The translations under genes were made by a program, and so were the position numbers. The notes beneath the pieces were generated by a model, which saw nothing but the letters and a program-made list of their open reading frames with translations, had not been told where the DNA came from and ran no database searches. 64,000 nucleotides of DNA from Patellaria atrata CBS 101060 (Eukaryota > Ascomycota > Dothideomycetes > Patellariales > Patellariaceae): assembly GCA_010093705.1 (NCBI GenBank), contig MU006095.1:1058315-1122314 (forward strand), in the 5' to 3' direction. Within the stretch, counting starts at the first letter, position 1, and each line of letters starts with the position of its first letter. Positions 1 to 13,032 of this stretch are shown here, one piece after another.

Positions 1-1558
1 TGCTCCTCTACAGGACCTACCAGGTCGCTACGTGGGGATGATCGCTAAGAGAAGCCCACGGAGTCATGTCGGGTTGGACAAGGCTGTCGAGAGGGATCAA
101 AAAGTATGGGATTAGCACGGAGTTCCGGAGCTTCAAGAAGGAAGCTATTATTCCAGATCATGATGATATGGGGGTCTGCTATGGTCCCTTTGCTTTTATT
201 TCACAACACCGTCGCTATGGTATGCAACTGCGAGTTATGGAGGCGGCATTGACTAGGCAAATAGGTCTTATGTGGTGTAGGATAATATCAATGGACCCTG
301 CATCTTGATCTATCTGTTTCCTAAATCATCTCATGGTGCGCGTGAAACGGGCTGATATACTTGACGTGAGCTGAGAATATAAACATAAAGTAATTCCAAC
401 GTGCTGTACGGTACTACCTAATCTTTTAGCAAGAAGATAAGGTAGGATCAACAGTAGAAATAACTTACAGATATAAAAGGAATAATAAACACAAACCCTG
501 AAAAGATTTTAAGGAAGTAGCAGTTATATCAGGTCCGGGCGTACCATCTTTCCTCTTCATCACGTCAGGTTTCCCTCAAGCTCTTGTCTGTTCGACACTA
601 TGAACATTAGAACCCATTTAGCTCTCAATTCCGGCTCACGCTCATACTTGTTTTCTGTTCATTTGGCCATACGTCTTACAGTGAGTAGTTCTGCAGCGCA
701 TTTTCAAGTACAGCGTAATCAAATGACGATTTTGCTTTCTCTGCACCCAAAGACCAAGATTTTGACAAGCAACACTAGGTAGAAATATTCTCTGACCGCC
801 ATGAGCTCTTCATGAAAGAACCAAAGTGCCAAAATTATATCCATCTCATCTTGGCAACCGCGGGAAAATCAGCGAGATCAGTAATCCTAAAACTCCATGG
901 TTTTATGTTACCAACCGAGGCTAGATAGACCACCAATGAGACTTAGGTTGTCAAGTGAAGAGCTTAATTTTGCGTCTTTCATAAGGCGTGCATGAGATGG
1001 AAGCTCAACCAAAATGGCGGACTTTAGATGAAAGTACCTTGGAGGTATGCTCCGTGAAAGCAACAGTTGCGAGCAAGCCTCAAAAAGCGAATCGTAAGCA
1101 CCGCCAAGGGCTAGTGGCTTATTCAACAAATATCCATTCCCGCTGACCTCTCCTCGTCCATTGAAAGTTGTCATCTATTCCAGACTATCATTTCTTCAGG
1201 TTTATCTATGCTGTGAGACTTTTGACCGGATTCAGTTAGTTCTGGAGTTTACCTTACGCTTAAGGTACGCGTGCATGTTGATTAGCAAGCTGGTATCCTG
1301 AACCACCCCTTCTACAAGTTCTCTATAAGCAGATCATCCTCTCCCCAGATGGTCCGCTAAGAAATCAGATGGATTCATAATAGCAAGTTTTCATCTGTCT
1401 ACATTGAAGATATATGTGTTCTGATTCCGAGCCTCTTTTGATTGTGATTAAGACATAAGAGCCTGGGTATCGGTTGTAGGAGTTCTGATTACATATCAGG
1501 TACTTGGAACAGTAATCACGTCTGCTTCCCTAGTTCTTCACTACGGATCTCGATCCGA
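1..1558. other. gene-free left flank
   Basis: No gene can be supported here. Short open frames exist on both strands but none resembles a known family. The sequence is AT-rich, and there is one GTAC-type motif near 405-415. The last few hundred bases presumably hold the promoter of the bZIP gene. Confidence 0.5.
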
Positions 1559-3605
1559 ATGAGTACCATGCCGAGTCCGGATACGGATGAAAACGTGCCG
1601 AGAAAGAGGGCTAGGACTGCGACAAAGAGTGGAAAGGACAGTGGCAGCGACGATGCGAATAGCGGAAGCAAGAAGCAAAGAGGTCGACCAAGAGTGGATA
1701 CTCGGGATGAAACGGCTGCAGATGTAAGTTGTAATCTTTCCGTTAGACGAATCTCTTCTACATTAGGTTGTGATTTGGTCTGCTGTTCAGTTTCACAATA
1801 CTGAGACGTCTACTTATAGCGTCGACGGACGCAGATTCGGCTCGCTCAACGAGCATATCGGCTCCGCAAGGAAACCACCATTTCGTCCTTGAAGAAGCGG
1901 GTGGCTGGTTTGCAAGACACGATCGATCAGATGCACAATGCCTTCTTACAGTTCAACGATAAAGTAATTGACTCTGGAGAAATTAAGGCGAATACTATTC
2001 TGGCTCATAGTCTCAAAGAAACGACACAGATTTTCATCTCATTAGCCAGAGCGAATGCTGCTGCTAACGAAGAGTTTGAATGTGAAGATTTACAAGAAGA
2101 GGAAGAACCGAAAGGACAGAGAAACAGAAAAGGGGCCCCAATTGCTTCAACGAAAGAAACCCATGAAACTACCCCTTTGCAAAGACCAGAGCCAGTAACG
2201 GTATGGGGATATACTCAGACATTCTCAGAACCAACATCACCATCTCCCTCTGTGGAGCGGCTCGAAGAAACCACTTCTGTGTCAAAGACCATAAATCACG
2301 TCGAAGACTCTGAACGTCAATATCCTCAATTCTTCACTCAAAAAAGCCTTATCGAAGCACTGGATGACGCCAGTGCAAATCCCCGTAATTCTATGGCCAA
2401 CATGAATACATTCAACGTTCAAATATCAAATGACCCACCTTACGATCCGATTAAGACAATGAGCCCGACTAAGTCTAAATATATAGCACCGTTTTCAATC
2501 CCGTACCCACTGACTAGATCCCCTAGCGTACCTTATACGTATTCTTTCCATGAGATGACTTTTGCTCGTCGCCTTCAAAGGGCCGCTCTTGAGTCTGGAT
2601 TCTATCTAGTCGCACAATCTAACATCAGACCTGAACGCTTCCGCCATGTTTTCAAACTCTCTTTACTTCACACTACTCCTGAACAACTTCTCCAAAGATT
2701 TCGATATCTACTCACTCAGACCACGGCAGAAAGCCTAGAATTCTACGGAGCGCCTTTCTTTCACCTTGGTGGTGCAGGTACTCACTATCCTCAAAGGGAC
2801 GCTAGCGGCAATATACTACCTAGACCGAACAGCTATAATGTTCGTGCCGTAGGGCCATGGCCGATATCTCTGGCCCGTCTTGAGAGAACAGACCGTATGG
2901 AAAAGGATCCCGATATTGTCGTTGATATTGCGGGTCTCGAGGGTGAATGGTTCGACGCTCACGATGTTGAGGGCTATCTCCGTGAAGAGAAGGGCATAAT
3001 CATCAACCCACAATCCAGTTTCGCCCAGGCCGAAATACAATATAGTGAGCCTTGGGTGCCAGAATCTCTTGTGATTGACGAGGGCAGGAGACGTTCCTCG
3101 TATAGTGAAATCGATTTTTCGACGACTAGCTCTGCTAGTCAAAGTGTACCGGGAACGCCGGGCTTCGGGGTCGGCCAGCAACAGCCGCAGGGGATAGATT
3201 CGCGGATGGGACCGAGCGGAGCACTGGAGGTCCAGCCGTGGGATGCGTTCGCCCAGCCATTTGATATCAGTAAGATCATGGAGATGGATTCGGCTGCTCC
3301 ATTCGAAACTTTTCCACCTGAGACGCAAGCCGGTTATGCCAGTGGAACGAGTCCGATGCCCTTCTTCGGGCAGAACGAGGGTGGTATAAATATGCAGGGG
3401 CTGGTACCAGTTCAGAAAAAGACCGTGACCATTGACGTTGGGAAGATGATTAATGGTATGTGTATGCACTATAAGTTGATATTGGACAATTGCTAATATT
3501 CAACCAGAACTTATCAAGCGAGGCGTTTGTCTTGGTCGTGCTCCTGGTTTTAGGAGAAAGGATGTTGATAAGGCGTTTCGTGCCGCCATTATACCCGCTT
3601 TCTAA
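1559..3605 (+). CDS. bZIP transcription factor
   Basis: Nuclear DNA-binding regulator. Exons 1559-1723, 1820-3455 and 3508-3605 join into about 632 residues. The N-terminus is basic (a KKQRGRPR stretch). Across the first junction comes a fungal bZIP basic region (RRRTQIRLAQRAYRLRKE, residues about 56-73) followed by a heptad-like zipper (SLKKRVAGLQDTIDQM). The middle is low-complexity and acidic. A conserved fungal C-terminal block is completed by exon 3 (ELIKRGVCLGRAPGFRRKDV), ending IIPAF. Introns are 96 and 52 nt with gtaagt/gtatgt donors and tag/cag acceptors. The start is the first in-frame ATG ahead of the basic segment. The gene converges on the glucanase gene. The family assignment is firm from the basic region; the target genes cannot be told from sequence. 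Confidence 0.9.
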
Positions 3606-3908
3606 TTTTCTTAGAGTCAAAAATCTCTCTTCTCTTACAAAAGCTCTTTTCTCCCCTCAATCGGACTTCAAAGCTTCGTATGCCTTCTTGGTAGGAGTCT
3701 GTATCAAGGTGTTGATTCACAATAATACCCCAATCTAAAGCACGTATTGAGAATTACGGAGCAGGTTCAAGCTTGTGTGCTATTCTTAAGGTAAATATTT
3801 CATCGGTTATTCTATCAGTACCGCTACCAAATTGTGCGTTTTCTTCCATCCCGAAGACCGAAGCGCAACCCTTATTACTCCTTTCCACAATATTCTGCCT
3901 CAGATCTA
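3606..3908. other. convergent 3' intergenic
   Basis: About 300 bases between the converging stops of the bZIP and glucanase genes. It is T/C-rich and presumably carries both 3' UTRs. No further gene is seen. Confidence 0.5.
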
Positions 3909-5263
<1,355 letters not shown>

Positions 5264-6535
5264 GATTTCAAGTTGCAGGTATCAGGATAGTATGTCGACG
5301 TGAAGAAAAGAAGTCGATATGGACAAAGGTAGCGGAGGGTGCAGAGACGAAAGTAAATCAAACAGCAACCATATGGACCAATCTATGTACAGTACTGAAT
5401 TATGAACCCGGCGTTTGAGTATCGACGTTGGCGAATGTGAATTTCACTCAACACGTGAACACGGCGAAAGATAAGATGTATTCTGACGTTCACGGCTCGG
5501 CCGAAAATGGTGAGGATGAAGAATGCTTGGGCGACGTCAAGGAATGTGAACGTGGGAATTCTGAAAACGAATGTGATACGCCACGAAAGCAATCGCAGTG
5601 GAACGAATGAAGGCCTCGGAGGATGAGATCCAAGGAGAACTGCGAGCATTCAGGTTTTTCTCCCTTTTCTTTTCTTTGCTTTTGAGGTTGTTGAACACCC
5701 TTGTGGTGATCAAACTGTGAATCTGCTCGTCACACCGCGTTTGCCGGCCTGAGAGATGAACTGCCGAGGTGTTTGTAGAAGGATCATCTCTTTCAGAAAT
5801 AGACTCCTATGTGTTTACTGTATCTATTGTATCTACTGTATGAAGGATGGCTGATCGTGGTGTTGAGTCTCATCACTGTGACTGGGTCGAGTGTTGGTGT
5901 TCGGACGACTCTACAAGGAGATGTCTCACCACGCTCGTGTTCAATACGAATTGCGGAATAAAATAAGCAAAGAACAATTCATTGATAACAAGACGTTATT
6001 TCCATAGAAGTGTTCGAAGCTGGTGTGGTGTAGTCCTAGGATTCTAATGGAAAGGGGTTGCATCTCGCTTCATCCTTACGAACTCCAAGATACCAAATTG
6101 GCAATTCAAGGATTAGGGTCAAAGTACATGTTTCTATTACTGCTAAGCTTGATATGAGGTGTAAGCATGTACCTTAGATGATAATTCTAGCTACTGATAA
6201 ATCTTCTACTATCCCATCCTAGATGATATGCACTTCAAATTGAACCCTCTTGAACTAAATTTGCAGTCCCCTCGATAGTCTTTATGACTTCGTAAGCTCC
6301 AGTGTACTCTTCCCGCTTCAACGCTACGAAATACAAGAAAGAGAGATTCGAGTGCAGAAATTAAACCTAAGTCAAGAAAAAAGGTAAAATTCTAAAGTGG
6401 TGCATCGGCGACCGGTCAGTGCGTGTAGAGGTACAATACTGCCCTGAGAATGCCTCAAATCCGATAGATTAATGATGAGGAAACCCTAGGACGGAAATCT
6501 TAAGCAGCTTCGGTCCACTAGCCACATACATTCCC
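5264..6535. other. gene-free intergenic with GTAC and TACTGTA motifs
   Basis: No convincing gene. It contains TGTACAGTACT near 5386-5396 and a degenerate repeat of TACTGTAT / TATTGTAT / TACTGTAT at about 5817-5841. The part next to 5264 is the glucanase promoter; the part next to 6535 is the 3' side of the SRA gene. Confidence 0.5.
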
Positions 6536-8329
6536 TCAACATTCCGAATGATTGATCATATGCCGAATAGCCTCATACGCACCGATCTCCTCCAACGTCG
6601 GCCTTGCCTCCTCGCCTTCAAACCTAATCGGATCCTGACCCTCTCTTCTCTTCATATGAAACCTATGCACCTGTTTCGCCGCGTCCAAAATCTGGAACCC
6701 AACGACATCGTACAAGCCATCGTACCTAAACCCTTTCTGCGGACGGTACTTATTCCCCTTATGCAGACCATGGCTCCTCAGCACTCTGACGGGTTCCAAG
6801 CCCTTCGCGCTCTCAACCATACGCTTCGTGTTTTCCGTACTTTCGCCGTTGCCGGTACCATCTGTACCACAGTACCAGACCTCCTCGCCCTCGTCGCGGT
6901 CCTGGTACTGAGAACCGCCTGATATAACGATAGAATATGCGCCCACCCCGCTCTTCCCCGCAATGCCACCTTGTGAGCTACCGTGCGCGCCGTCGCGTAC
7001 GGCGCAGAGCTGGGTGGGCCACCATTGACCGTTAATCAGGCCGTTGTGGCCAAAGACGTCGGCGCGGACTTTGCCAGCGTAGCCCTTCGCGATGCTATCA
7101 GAGTTTCTGCCGACGGATTTCTTAGTCTCAATTCTGCCGGTGGATTTCTTGGTCTCGATTCCGCGCAGAAGATCGACGTCGACGACTTTCAGATAGGCGA
7201 GTTGGGAGCACCATTTGTTGTACAGCATCTCCGCATCCGCTTTGATGTCCCATGGGAACTCGCAGCCTTTGTTGAATTCCTTGTCGAAGATTTGTGGGAG
7301 CCCGTCCTCGTTGTGGAGGATGCGGGCTTTGCGTAGCTGCCAACTGCTCGCGGCTTGGAATTCAAGGTAGTGAAGTTCCTTACGTACGCGACCGAACTTG
7401 CTCTGAAGTGTGTCTGGGTGGCGTTCGGCTTGGCATTCGCGGATGAGTTCGCGGATGGCTCTAATGCGCTCGGCTAACTGACGGTTACCCTGAGGCGGAC
7501 GGGAGAGTTCTTTTGGGGTAAACGCAGTGTACCATTGGGGTGGTTCGCGTTTTGAGGAAGAGGCGGAGCCAATAGCATTTGGCGGGGAAGGATTCTGCGG
7601 TTTGTCTGAGGATGCGCTCTGTGGTACGATTTTCGGGCGTTTGGGAATGTTTGGTAAACTGCTGAAAGTTCGACTAGTTGACGTGGGATTCGATGATGCT
7701 GAAGTTGGTGAGTGCTCATTAGAGGAAGAGTGCTTTCTTTTGTGGGTCTCGGTGATTAGTTTTGCTAGAGATGCTGTTGGAGGTCGAGAATTAGTTACTC
7801 TCTTTGGGGCCTCTGTAGTTACAGCCGGAGTTGTTGTCTCGGAATTTGTCATTGTAGACTTAGCAACAATCGGAACAGAGTTTGTCGTTGTGGATCTACC
7901 AGCAGTTGCTGCTGGCCCCTTAGTTTTCGGAGGAACAGATGTTGTCTTTGGTCGGGAAGTGGAGGTTTCTTTGGTATCTGTCACCTCACGCTTGATGTCT
8001 GGTGTAGTAGATCGTGGGCTATCACATCTTTCGCTTTGCTGGGGAGTTTGTTCGACAGTAGGCTTAGCTGATTCGACTGGGCTCGCTCTCTTTTTGCCCC
8101 ATCCTTGATAACGTTGAGCGGCACGCTCACGCGCAAGCTTGATGCCATCTTGGTTGTTGATGGCAGGAAATGAGAAGATGTCATCATCGTCCGAAACCCT
8201 ATTATGCGGTGTCGTAGACATGATGGTGTAGGTCACCTGATGTATAGTAAGTACGTTGTTTGCTGCTGGAGTGGAAAGTGGAGAAGAGGGGCCGGTTAGA
8301 TAGGAGTTGCTCGGGTAGGAAACGGACAT
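6536..8329 (-). CDS. SRA-YDG domain protein
   Basis: The C-terminal half (about residues 415-598) is an SRA-YDG domain: GKVRADVFGHNGLINGQWWP, a GAYSIVISGG core, EVWYCGTDG and the signature YRPQKGFRYDGLYDVV. SRA domains bind modified (methylated or hemimethylated) cytosine in UHRF1-type and SUVH-type proteins. Here the domain stands alone: no RING, PHD or SET domain is visible. The first half is Ser/Thr/Pro/Lys-rich and looks disordered, with a small internal duplication (ETKKSTGRI / ETKKSVGRN, about residues 395-412). It is a single exon. The first ATG is at 8329; an internal ATG at 8221 (MSTTPHNR, A at -3) is a credible alternative start that would remove 36 residues. A nuclear chromatin or DNA-modification role is inferred from the domain. 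Confidence 0.85.
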   Translation of the reverse strand: MSVSYPSNSYLTGPSSPLSTPAANNVLTIHQVTYTIMSTTPHNRVSDDDDIFSFPAINNQDGIKLARERAAQRYQGWGKKRASPVESAKPTVEQTPQQSERCDSPRSTTPDIKREVTDTKETSTSRPKTTSVPPKTKGPAATAGRSTTTNSVPIVAKSTMTNSETTTPAVTTEAPKRVTNSRPPTASLAKLITETHKRKHSSSNEHSPTSASSNPTSTSRTFSSLPNIPKRPKIVPQSASSDKPQNPSPPNAIGSASSSKREPPQWYTAFTPKELSRPPQGNRQLAERIRAIRELIRECQAERHPDTLQSKFGRVRKELHYLEFQAASSWQLRKARILHNEDGLPQIFDKEFNKGCEFPWDIKADAEMLYNKWCSQLAYLKVVDVDLLRGIETKKSTGRIETKKSVGRNSDSIAKGYAGKVRADVFGHNGLINGQWWPTQLCAVRDGAHGSSQGGIAGKSGVGAYSIVISGGSQYQDRDEGEEVWYCGTDGTGNGESTENTKRMVESAKGLEPVRVLRSHGLHKGNKYRPQKGFRYDGLYDVVGFQILDAAKQVHRFHMKRREGQDPIRFEGEEARPTLEEIGAYEAIRHMINHSEC

Positions 8330-9841
8330 GAGCAAACTTGTGAAGGTGAGTCAAAGTTAGGTGTAACACACACAAAGACTGATGGGTTGTGAGTGACGAG
8401 AGATATTCGATTCTAAGGCTTCCACTGAAACACGACTTTAAGCACCCGGTAACGAGGTGAATCGAACTTAAACTCAGGTCAGACGATTTTTGAATACGGG
8501 CGTTTTCGAAAAGTTTCAAAAAAGCAATGCAGCTGTATAAGAGTTGATGTTTTAGGAAATAAGAAGGATGTTGGGGAAATATATACGGACGAATGTGCTC
8601 AGAAGAGGTTTGAAATAGTTCTACCGCTGAAAGTTCCAAACGGAACTCGATCAGATGATGAGAGTGACGATGCTGTTCAAACGGAACCACCTGACAGCAC
8701 GCTTCTTGCTCCGTAGAAACTGAAATATGAGATAATGAAATGGTCTGATCTAGTCGTGAATAAATATGAGATATGTGTACAGTACCTACGTGGGAAAATC
8801 TAGATGACCAAAATCTATATGTGCTGAACCCAATCGTGCCAATCTAAAGAGGGAATATCATTCCAGACTCCACTCTGATCCTTTATGTATTAATAACGAT
8901 GTATCCCTCTTGAATATTCACTATTAAGTCTCGAGTCACTGTTTTTCCCGAGGGATTGGGATTTTTGGTTCGGACACGGGAAGCCGTCAACTTGACGCGG
9001 GTCGGGAAGAAATTTACACGTGGTCACGTGATGTGAGCCATATGACATCACCTGCAGGATCATAAAGATCCCTTATTATTATCAAATCATCAACCTATCA
9101 TAGATTGGCACTGAAAGAGTTGTCAGACCTCTTATAGCCCATCATCCGGCTGAACACGCGTTGGTTGTAAGTTTCATTTGCACGTGACTTAAAATAAAGA
9201 ATCCCCTCCCGCAAGTCAACCCCATGCTTCCTAAAGTTTTCCATCCATCGGGATAACTTTTGTAGACATTAGCGGACTATCGTTTCAAACACAAAGACAT
9301 GCATGTATAGTATGATGCACTATACTTGCGTAGTTTAAAAGAGCTGAGGGAAATACGAGGATCATATATATTTCTCAGCTAAGATTTTTCACACCAACGC
9401 ATGAAAATGGCTGATTTTCGTATGGCCTCACCTGTGTGGAATCTCAACACCAATGAAGGAACTGCGAAATTTCTCGACTCTAGAGATATTCCTTCTACTT
9501 GCATAGGTCGACTACAGACCGCTTAGACGCCACGTCGTAAGAAAAGCCAGAGGCTTCAAAGAGACGAGATGGCGACCTTAACTCCTGCTGAAATTGCTAG
9601 GTTTACGAATGATGTTAACCTTTCCGAGGCATTGGACAAGACCTGCAGAAGCTTCCGTTGTATCAGGAGAAAGTGGATAGAATTCATCTATCTATATAAA
9701 CTCTAACTTACAGCCGTCATTATGTTCGAGTGTACAGTACAGATCCAGCCCTAAGAATCAAGAATCTACACTTGCTCAAGTCATATTTTCTTTCTTTCTT
9801 CCCAAAATTTTATCCAAAGTCGGTTTTTACTTAAATACAAG
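8330..9841. other. gene-free intergenic
   Basis: No gene supported. GTGTACAGTACC lies at about 8775-8786 and TGTACAGTAC at 9731-9740. An imperfect hairpin (GTATAGT / ACTATAC) sits near 9305. A 44-codon frame from about 9568 (MATLTPAEIARF...) is too short to trust. The last 100 bases are the presumed leader of the following gene. Confidence 0.45.
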
Positions 9842-11211
9842 ATGCAAACTCCTCCTAAAGGTGAAGCACTAGCCCTGAACAACGAGCTTATGACCAAGGA
9901 ATGGGGCAGAATTAATCCCTCAGACTTCCCCAATCTCCACCGAGAGCATTGCACCTTGACAGATTATCACATTGATACTTACAACTGTATTGCATGGTCA
10001 GTAGGAGAAAAACAATTCTGGATCTCTCCTCCCAAAACCAGGGATGAATTCGTGAAACTATGTAAGGCCAATACATTCTTCTGATTGCACCTACTAATAA
10101 AATCTAGATGAAATTTTTGGCGCGGAAGAGATTAAGAAGAAGGACGACCCACGTGTGTTCGCTGCTGGCTATCTCAAAAATGGAGTACCAACCCATGCTG
10201 CTCGCGTCTATAATGAGCTATGGGAAAGCAAATTTGGTGAAGGTCCAAGACTGACCCATCCTCCAACTGGTCTTGATGGAAGCAATTCATATGGAAGCGC
10301 TACTATCTACTTTTCTACACCCTATGATCCCGCAGGAAAGCTCAACCAACTGCGCGAGCTTGTTGCGAATAGAAAGCCCAAGACTGATCTTACGCCAATC
10401 CGACAAAATTTGGAACAGCATTGTCAACCTTTATTTAAAGCATTCGACGATCATCTCAAGGCCTGGGAAGCAGCATGTAAGAAAATGTCAAAAGATACTC
10501 TGTATGGCATGGCTCCAGTACTGCGTCAAAAGATTGCCTACTTTGCTGACACAGATTTGTAGCCCGGCTGAATATGCACAGATTCAGGAATGCAACCCAC
10601 TTCTCGCGCTGGGGCCAAAGATTTTGCCGTTACTCGTAGAGAAATTTCCCTCTGGCGACTTTGGCTTCGCTGCGGGACTCTGTACGTTCAGCCATAACAA
10701 ACACAATGTCAAGAGCTACCAAAACTTACTAATCCTCTGAGCAGATGATAAACTCCAAAGCGATCACAGGTATACAGTGCCTGCAGACCGGGTTGATATA
10801 AAATGCACGCTGAAAGCAGAATCCTTGAAGATCGTTGACCTCTATGTCGAGGACTTTTTCAACGTCATCGTACGCACAGCTCTACAGAATTTTGAAAAAC
10901 CGAAAAAGCCCTTTGCAAATCGTCAGGAACTCTTAAAGTCAAATGAATTCCTAGACATTGCGCAACAGGGATGGAAAGTTATTCCCTTCATGTTGGACTC
11001 CTATATCAAGCAGCATCGTGAAGGCAAAGCAAGTTTGTGGCATATCGTGTTAGAAGAATTCAATAATCCGAAGGGACAAACGGACAAACCGATCGCTGCG
11101 AGCACGAAGGCAGATTTCGACAAATGGATCGACTGGTTCAACAAAGTCACACCTCAGCAATGGAGTGATGGCGATCACAAGCTCTACGAAAAATATCAAA
11201 ACGATATCTAG
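9842..11211 (+). CDS. uncharacterised protein with YNCIAW motif
   Basis: I do not recognise a characterised function. Four exons, 9842-10061, 10108-10501, 10563-10681 and 10745-11211, join to about 399 residues without a stop. The N-terminal part holds TYNCIAWSVG followed by WISPP, a Cys/Trp arrangement resembling uncharacterised domain families shared by bacteria and fungi (such as DUF7689); that resemblance is from memory. No signal peptide or membrane segment is seen. The C-terminal exon is rich in charged and aromatic residues. Introns 1 and 3 are clear (gtaagg..tag, gtacgt..cag). Intron 2 (gtatgg..tag, 61 nt) is inferred because it restores the frame; a 37-nt alternative ending at cacag would also do so but is too short for typical fungal introns. 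The gene stands alone, next to the gene-poor SINE region. Confidence 0.7.
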
Positions 11212-12710
11212 GAAATCACAGCTATAGTTTCGTAGATCTCCCTCTGCACGGTTCTTATTCCATTACATATATCTTTCTCATTGCACTGTTGTTTTCTTCC
11301 AAAGACTGTCCTTATAGCTTAATACATTCTATTCATCCCCTACCGTGGTTCTCCTCACCCGATGTATACTCCACTCCAGGGGAATCTCCGGCTCCTATAT
11401 ACATGAATTGACACAACGTACGGGTGCGTTCCAACAGAACAGACAATCCAATCGTGTGAATACGTTTAGCGGATACCTAGCTGTCGAGGCGCCCCTAAGT
11501 CTACTGTACAAAAAAGGGAGTGCATTTGAGAAATGTGCAGCCATACAATTCAACCTCCCGTCCATCCACCTCACATACGCCGACCTACCTATCCGTCTAC
11601 CCCCCTGTGAGCGGTCTCTAGTAATTGTGTTCCAACTATCTAGTCCAGATGCTATCTACAATCAAGATAAAGGAGAAAAGAAGAGTCTGAGGGCAGATTT
11701 GAGGAAAATATTACTGGCTGATCTTCGGATGCAGGGCGCGCCCATACCACTAGGCTCTAGCCTGTTACACCCCCCACACCACACAGATGCCCAATATCCC
11801 ACATCCCATTTTTACACCTCACCACTGGTATACTTAGTATACGGGACACAGGCCAAGAAATATCTACCAGATGCTGTAGTTGAATCTTCACCCCGGTCTT
11901 ATATACCCTATGATGCTACCGTGGGTCTAGCTCTGGATGATTGCTATTACGTTGTAGTGTTGTGCTCCGTCGTACAGTGGCGGTTATTGGATGTACTGGG
12001 GTGATGTAGTGTAGTGTAGTATAGTGTACTATATTGTACTGTGGAGGTTGCGCATCCAGTAGGGAGACTAGAGTTACTACAATCTAAATTCAGTGAGGCT
12101 GTGTGTTATCATACCTCGGGTTCGATTACTGTTAGGACTGGACCGTTTACCGTGTTCTCGCCTGACAAAGTGACTCTGTACCAGCCCCGGAGGAAATATG
12201 CTATGTACAATACAATCTTTCCAAGCCATCGTCTGCTTGTTAATATTCGGGAAGAACGATTGTCAAGTGGGAAGTTGTAGGCTCTGTCATGGTCGCAAAC
12301 TTGGAGTTGGGTCCACGCCTCAACCCTTTAGAGTTAAGAGATACTTTGATTATGTAACAAGCTAACCTCAAACGATAACTTGACCTCATCTCTTTCATTC
12401 TTTCATTTCCAAAACCAACTACCCAATTTTGTGATTCAGGTCTATAGAATGTCGCTTCTTCCTCTAGCCCGTGTACCACATTAAATGTGTTCCTCAGATA
12501 TCTATATGGTTGTCTAAGAGTCTGGACCGATGGGAGGCTTTCTATGGCAAGAACAAAGTCCAAACAATGACTACAGAAGCTTATTACGATGACTTAGACT
12601 GCTCGAGTATAATAACCAAAAATTATTAGGAAATATCCTCAACAGCTCTTCCTAAGACGGTTAAACCACTACCTACCTGTTATATTAGATGTATCTTTCT
12701 AATTTTGATA

Positions 12711-12738
12711 CCTCCTCTTCCTCCTCTTCCTCTTCTTC
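12711..12738. repeat. CCT/CTT pyrimidine microsatellite
   Basis: Imperfect run of CCTCCTCTT-type units ending in an A tract. It lies about 90 bases beyond the tail end of the SINE. Confidence 0.7.
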
Positions 12739-12827
12739 AAAAAAAGAACTAGGTAGATACCTAAAGTATACGAAATTATATTAAGTCCGCTTTAATAGAA
12801 AGTCTAAGTAGGAAAGAAAAAATTGGC

Positions 12828-13032
12828 AAAAAAATTACACGTCCGTGCAATCTCTCTGCTAGGGCCCTCCCCTCCCTAACCCCCAGGCAACTTCACTTCG
12901 GAGTGAACCCTGGGACCCCTCCCGCCATCACCGAAGATGGAGCCGCCGGGAATCGAACCCAAGACGTCGGGAGACCTTCGCGCTGGTTATCGAGTTGCGG
13001 AATGAAGCCATTACTAACTCGGCCACACAAGG
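12828..13032 (-). mobile_element. tRNA-derived SINE with T-rich tail
   Basis: On the minus strand there is a Pol III promoter. The A box is TGGCCGAGTTAGTAATGG (13025-13008). About 50 nt later comes the B box GGTTCGATTCC (12959-12949). The head resembles a class II tRNA (Leu/Ser type, GTGTGGCCGAGTT). However, the two acceptor strands (CCTTGTG and CGGCTCC) do not pair and no sensible anticodon arm forms, so it is not a working tRNA. Beyond the T-arm it continues about 110 nt into a G-rich body that is not tRNA-like, and ends in GTAATTTTTTTGCCAATTTTTTC. Fungal SINEs with tRNA heads and short T-rich tails are known. I could not find convincing target-site duplications, so the borders are approximate. 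Confidence 0.72.

Noticed and set aside
2-115. Open frame at the left edge (ending in ERDQKVWD) preceded by ctctacag, possibly the last exon of a gene to the left
   Set aside because: Only 37 codons, no family resemblance and no upstream sequence to test the splice site.
2816-3469. 217-codon minus-strand frame antisense to the bZIP gene
   Set aside because: Shadow of the bZIP coding exon.
11345-12004. 219-codon open frame on the plus strand
   Set aside because: It starts at GTG with no ATG for over 100 codons, has a non-protein-like composition and no known motif; it lies in the SINE-bearing gene-poor region.
12940-13032. Functional tRNA-Leu or tRNA-Ser gene on the minus strand
   Set aside because: The A and B boxes are good, but the acceptor strands do not pair and no proper anticodon arm forms; the sequence continues into a body and T-rich tail, so a SINE fits better.
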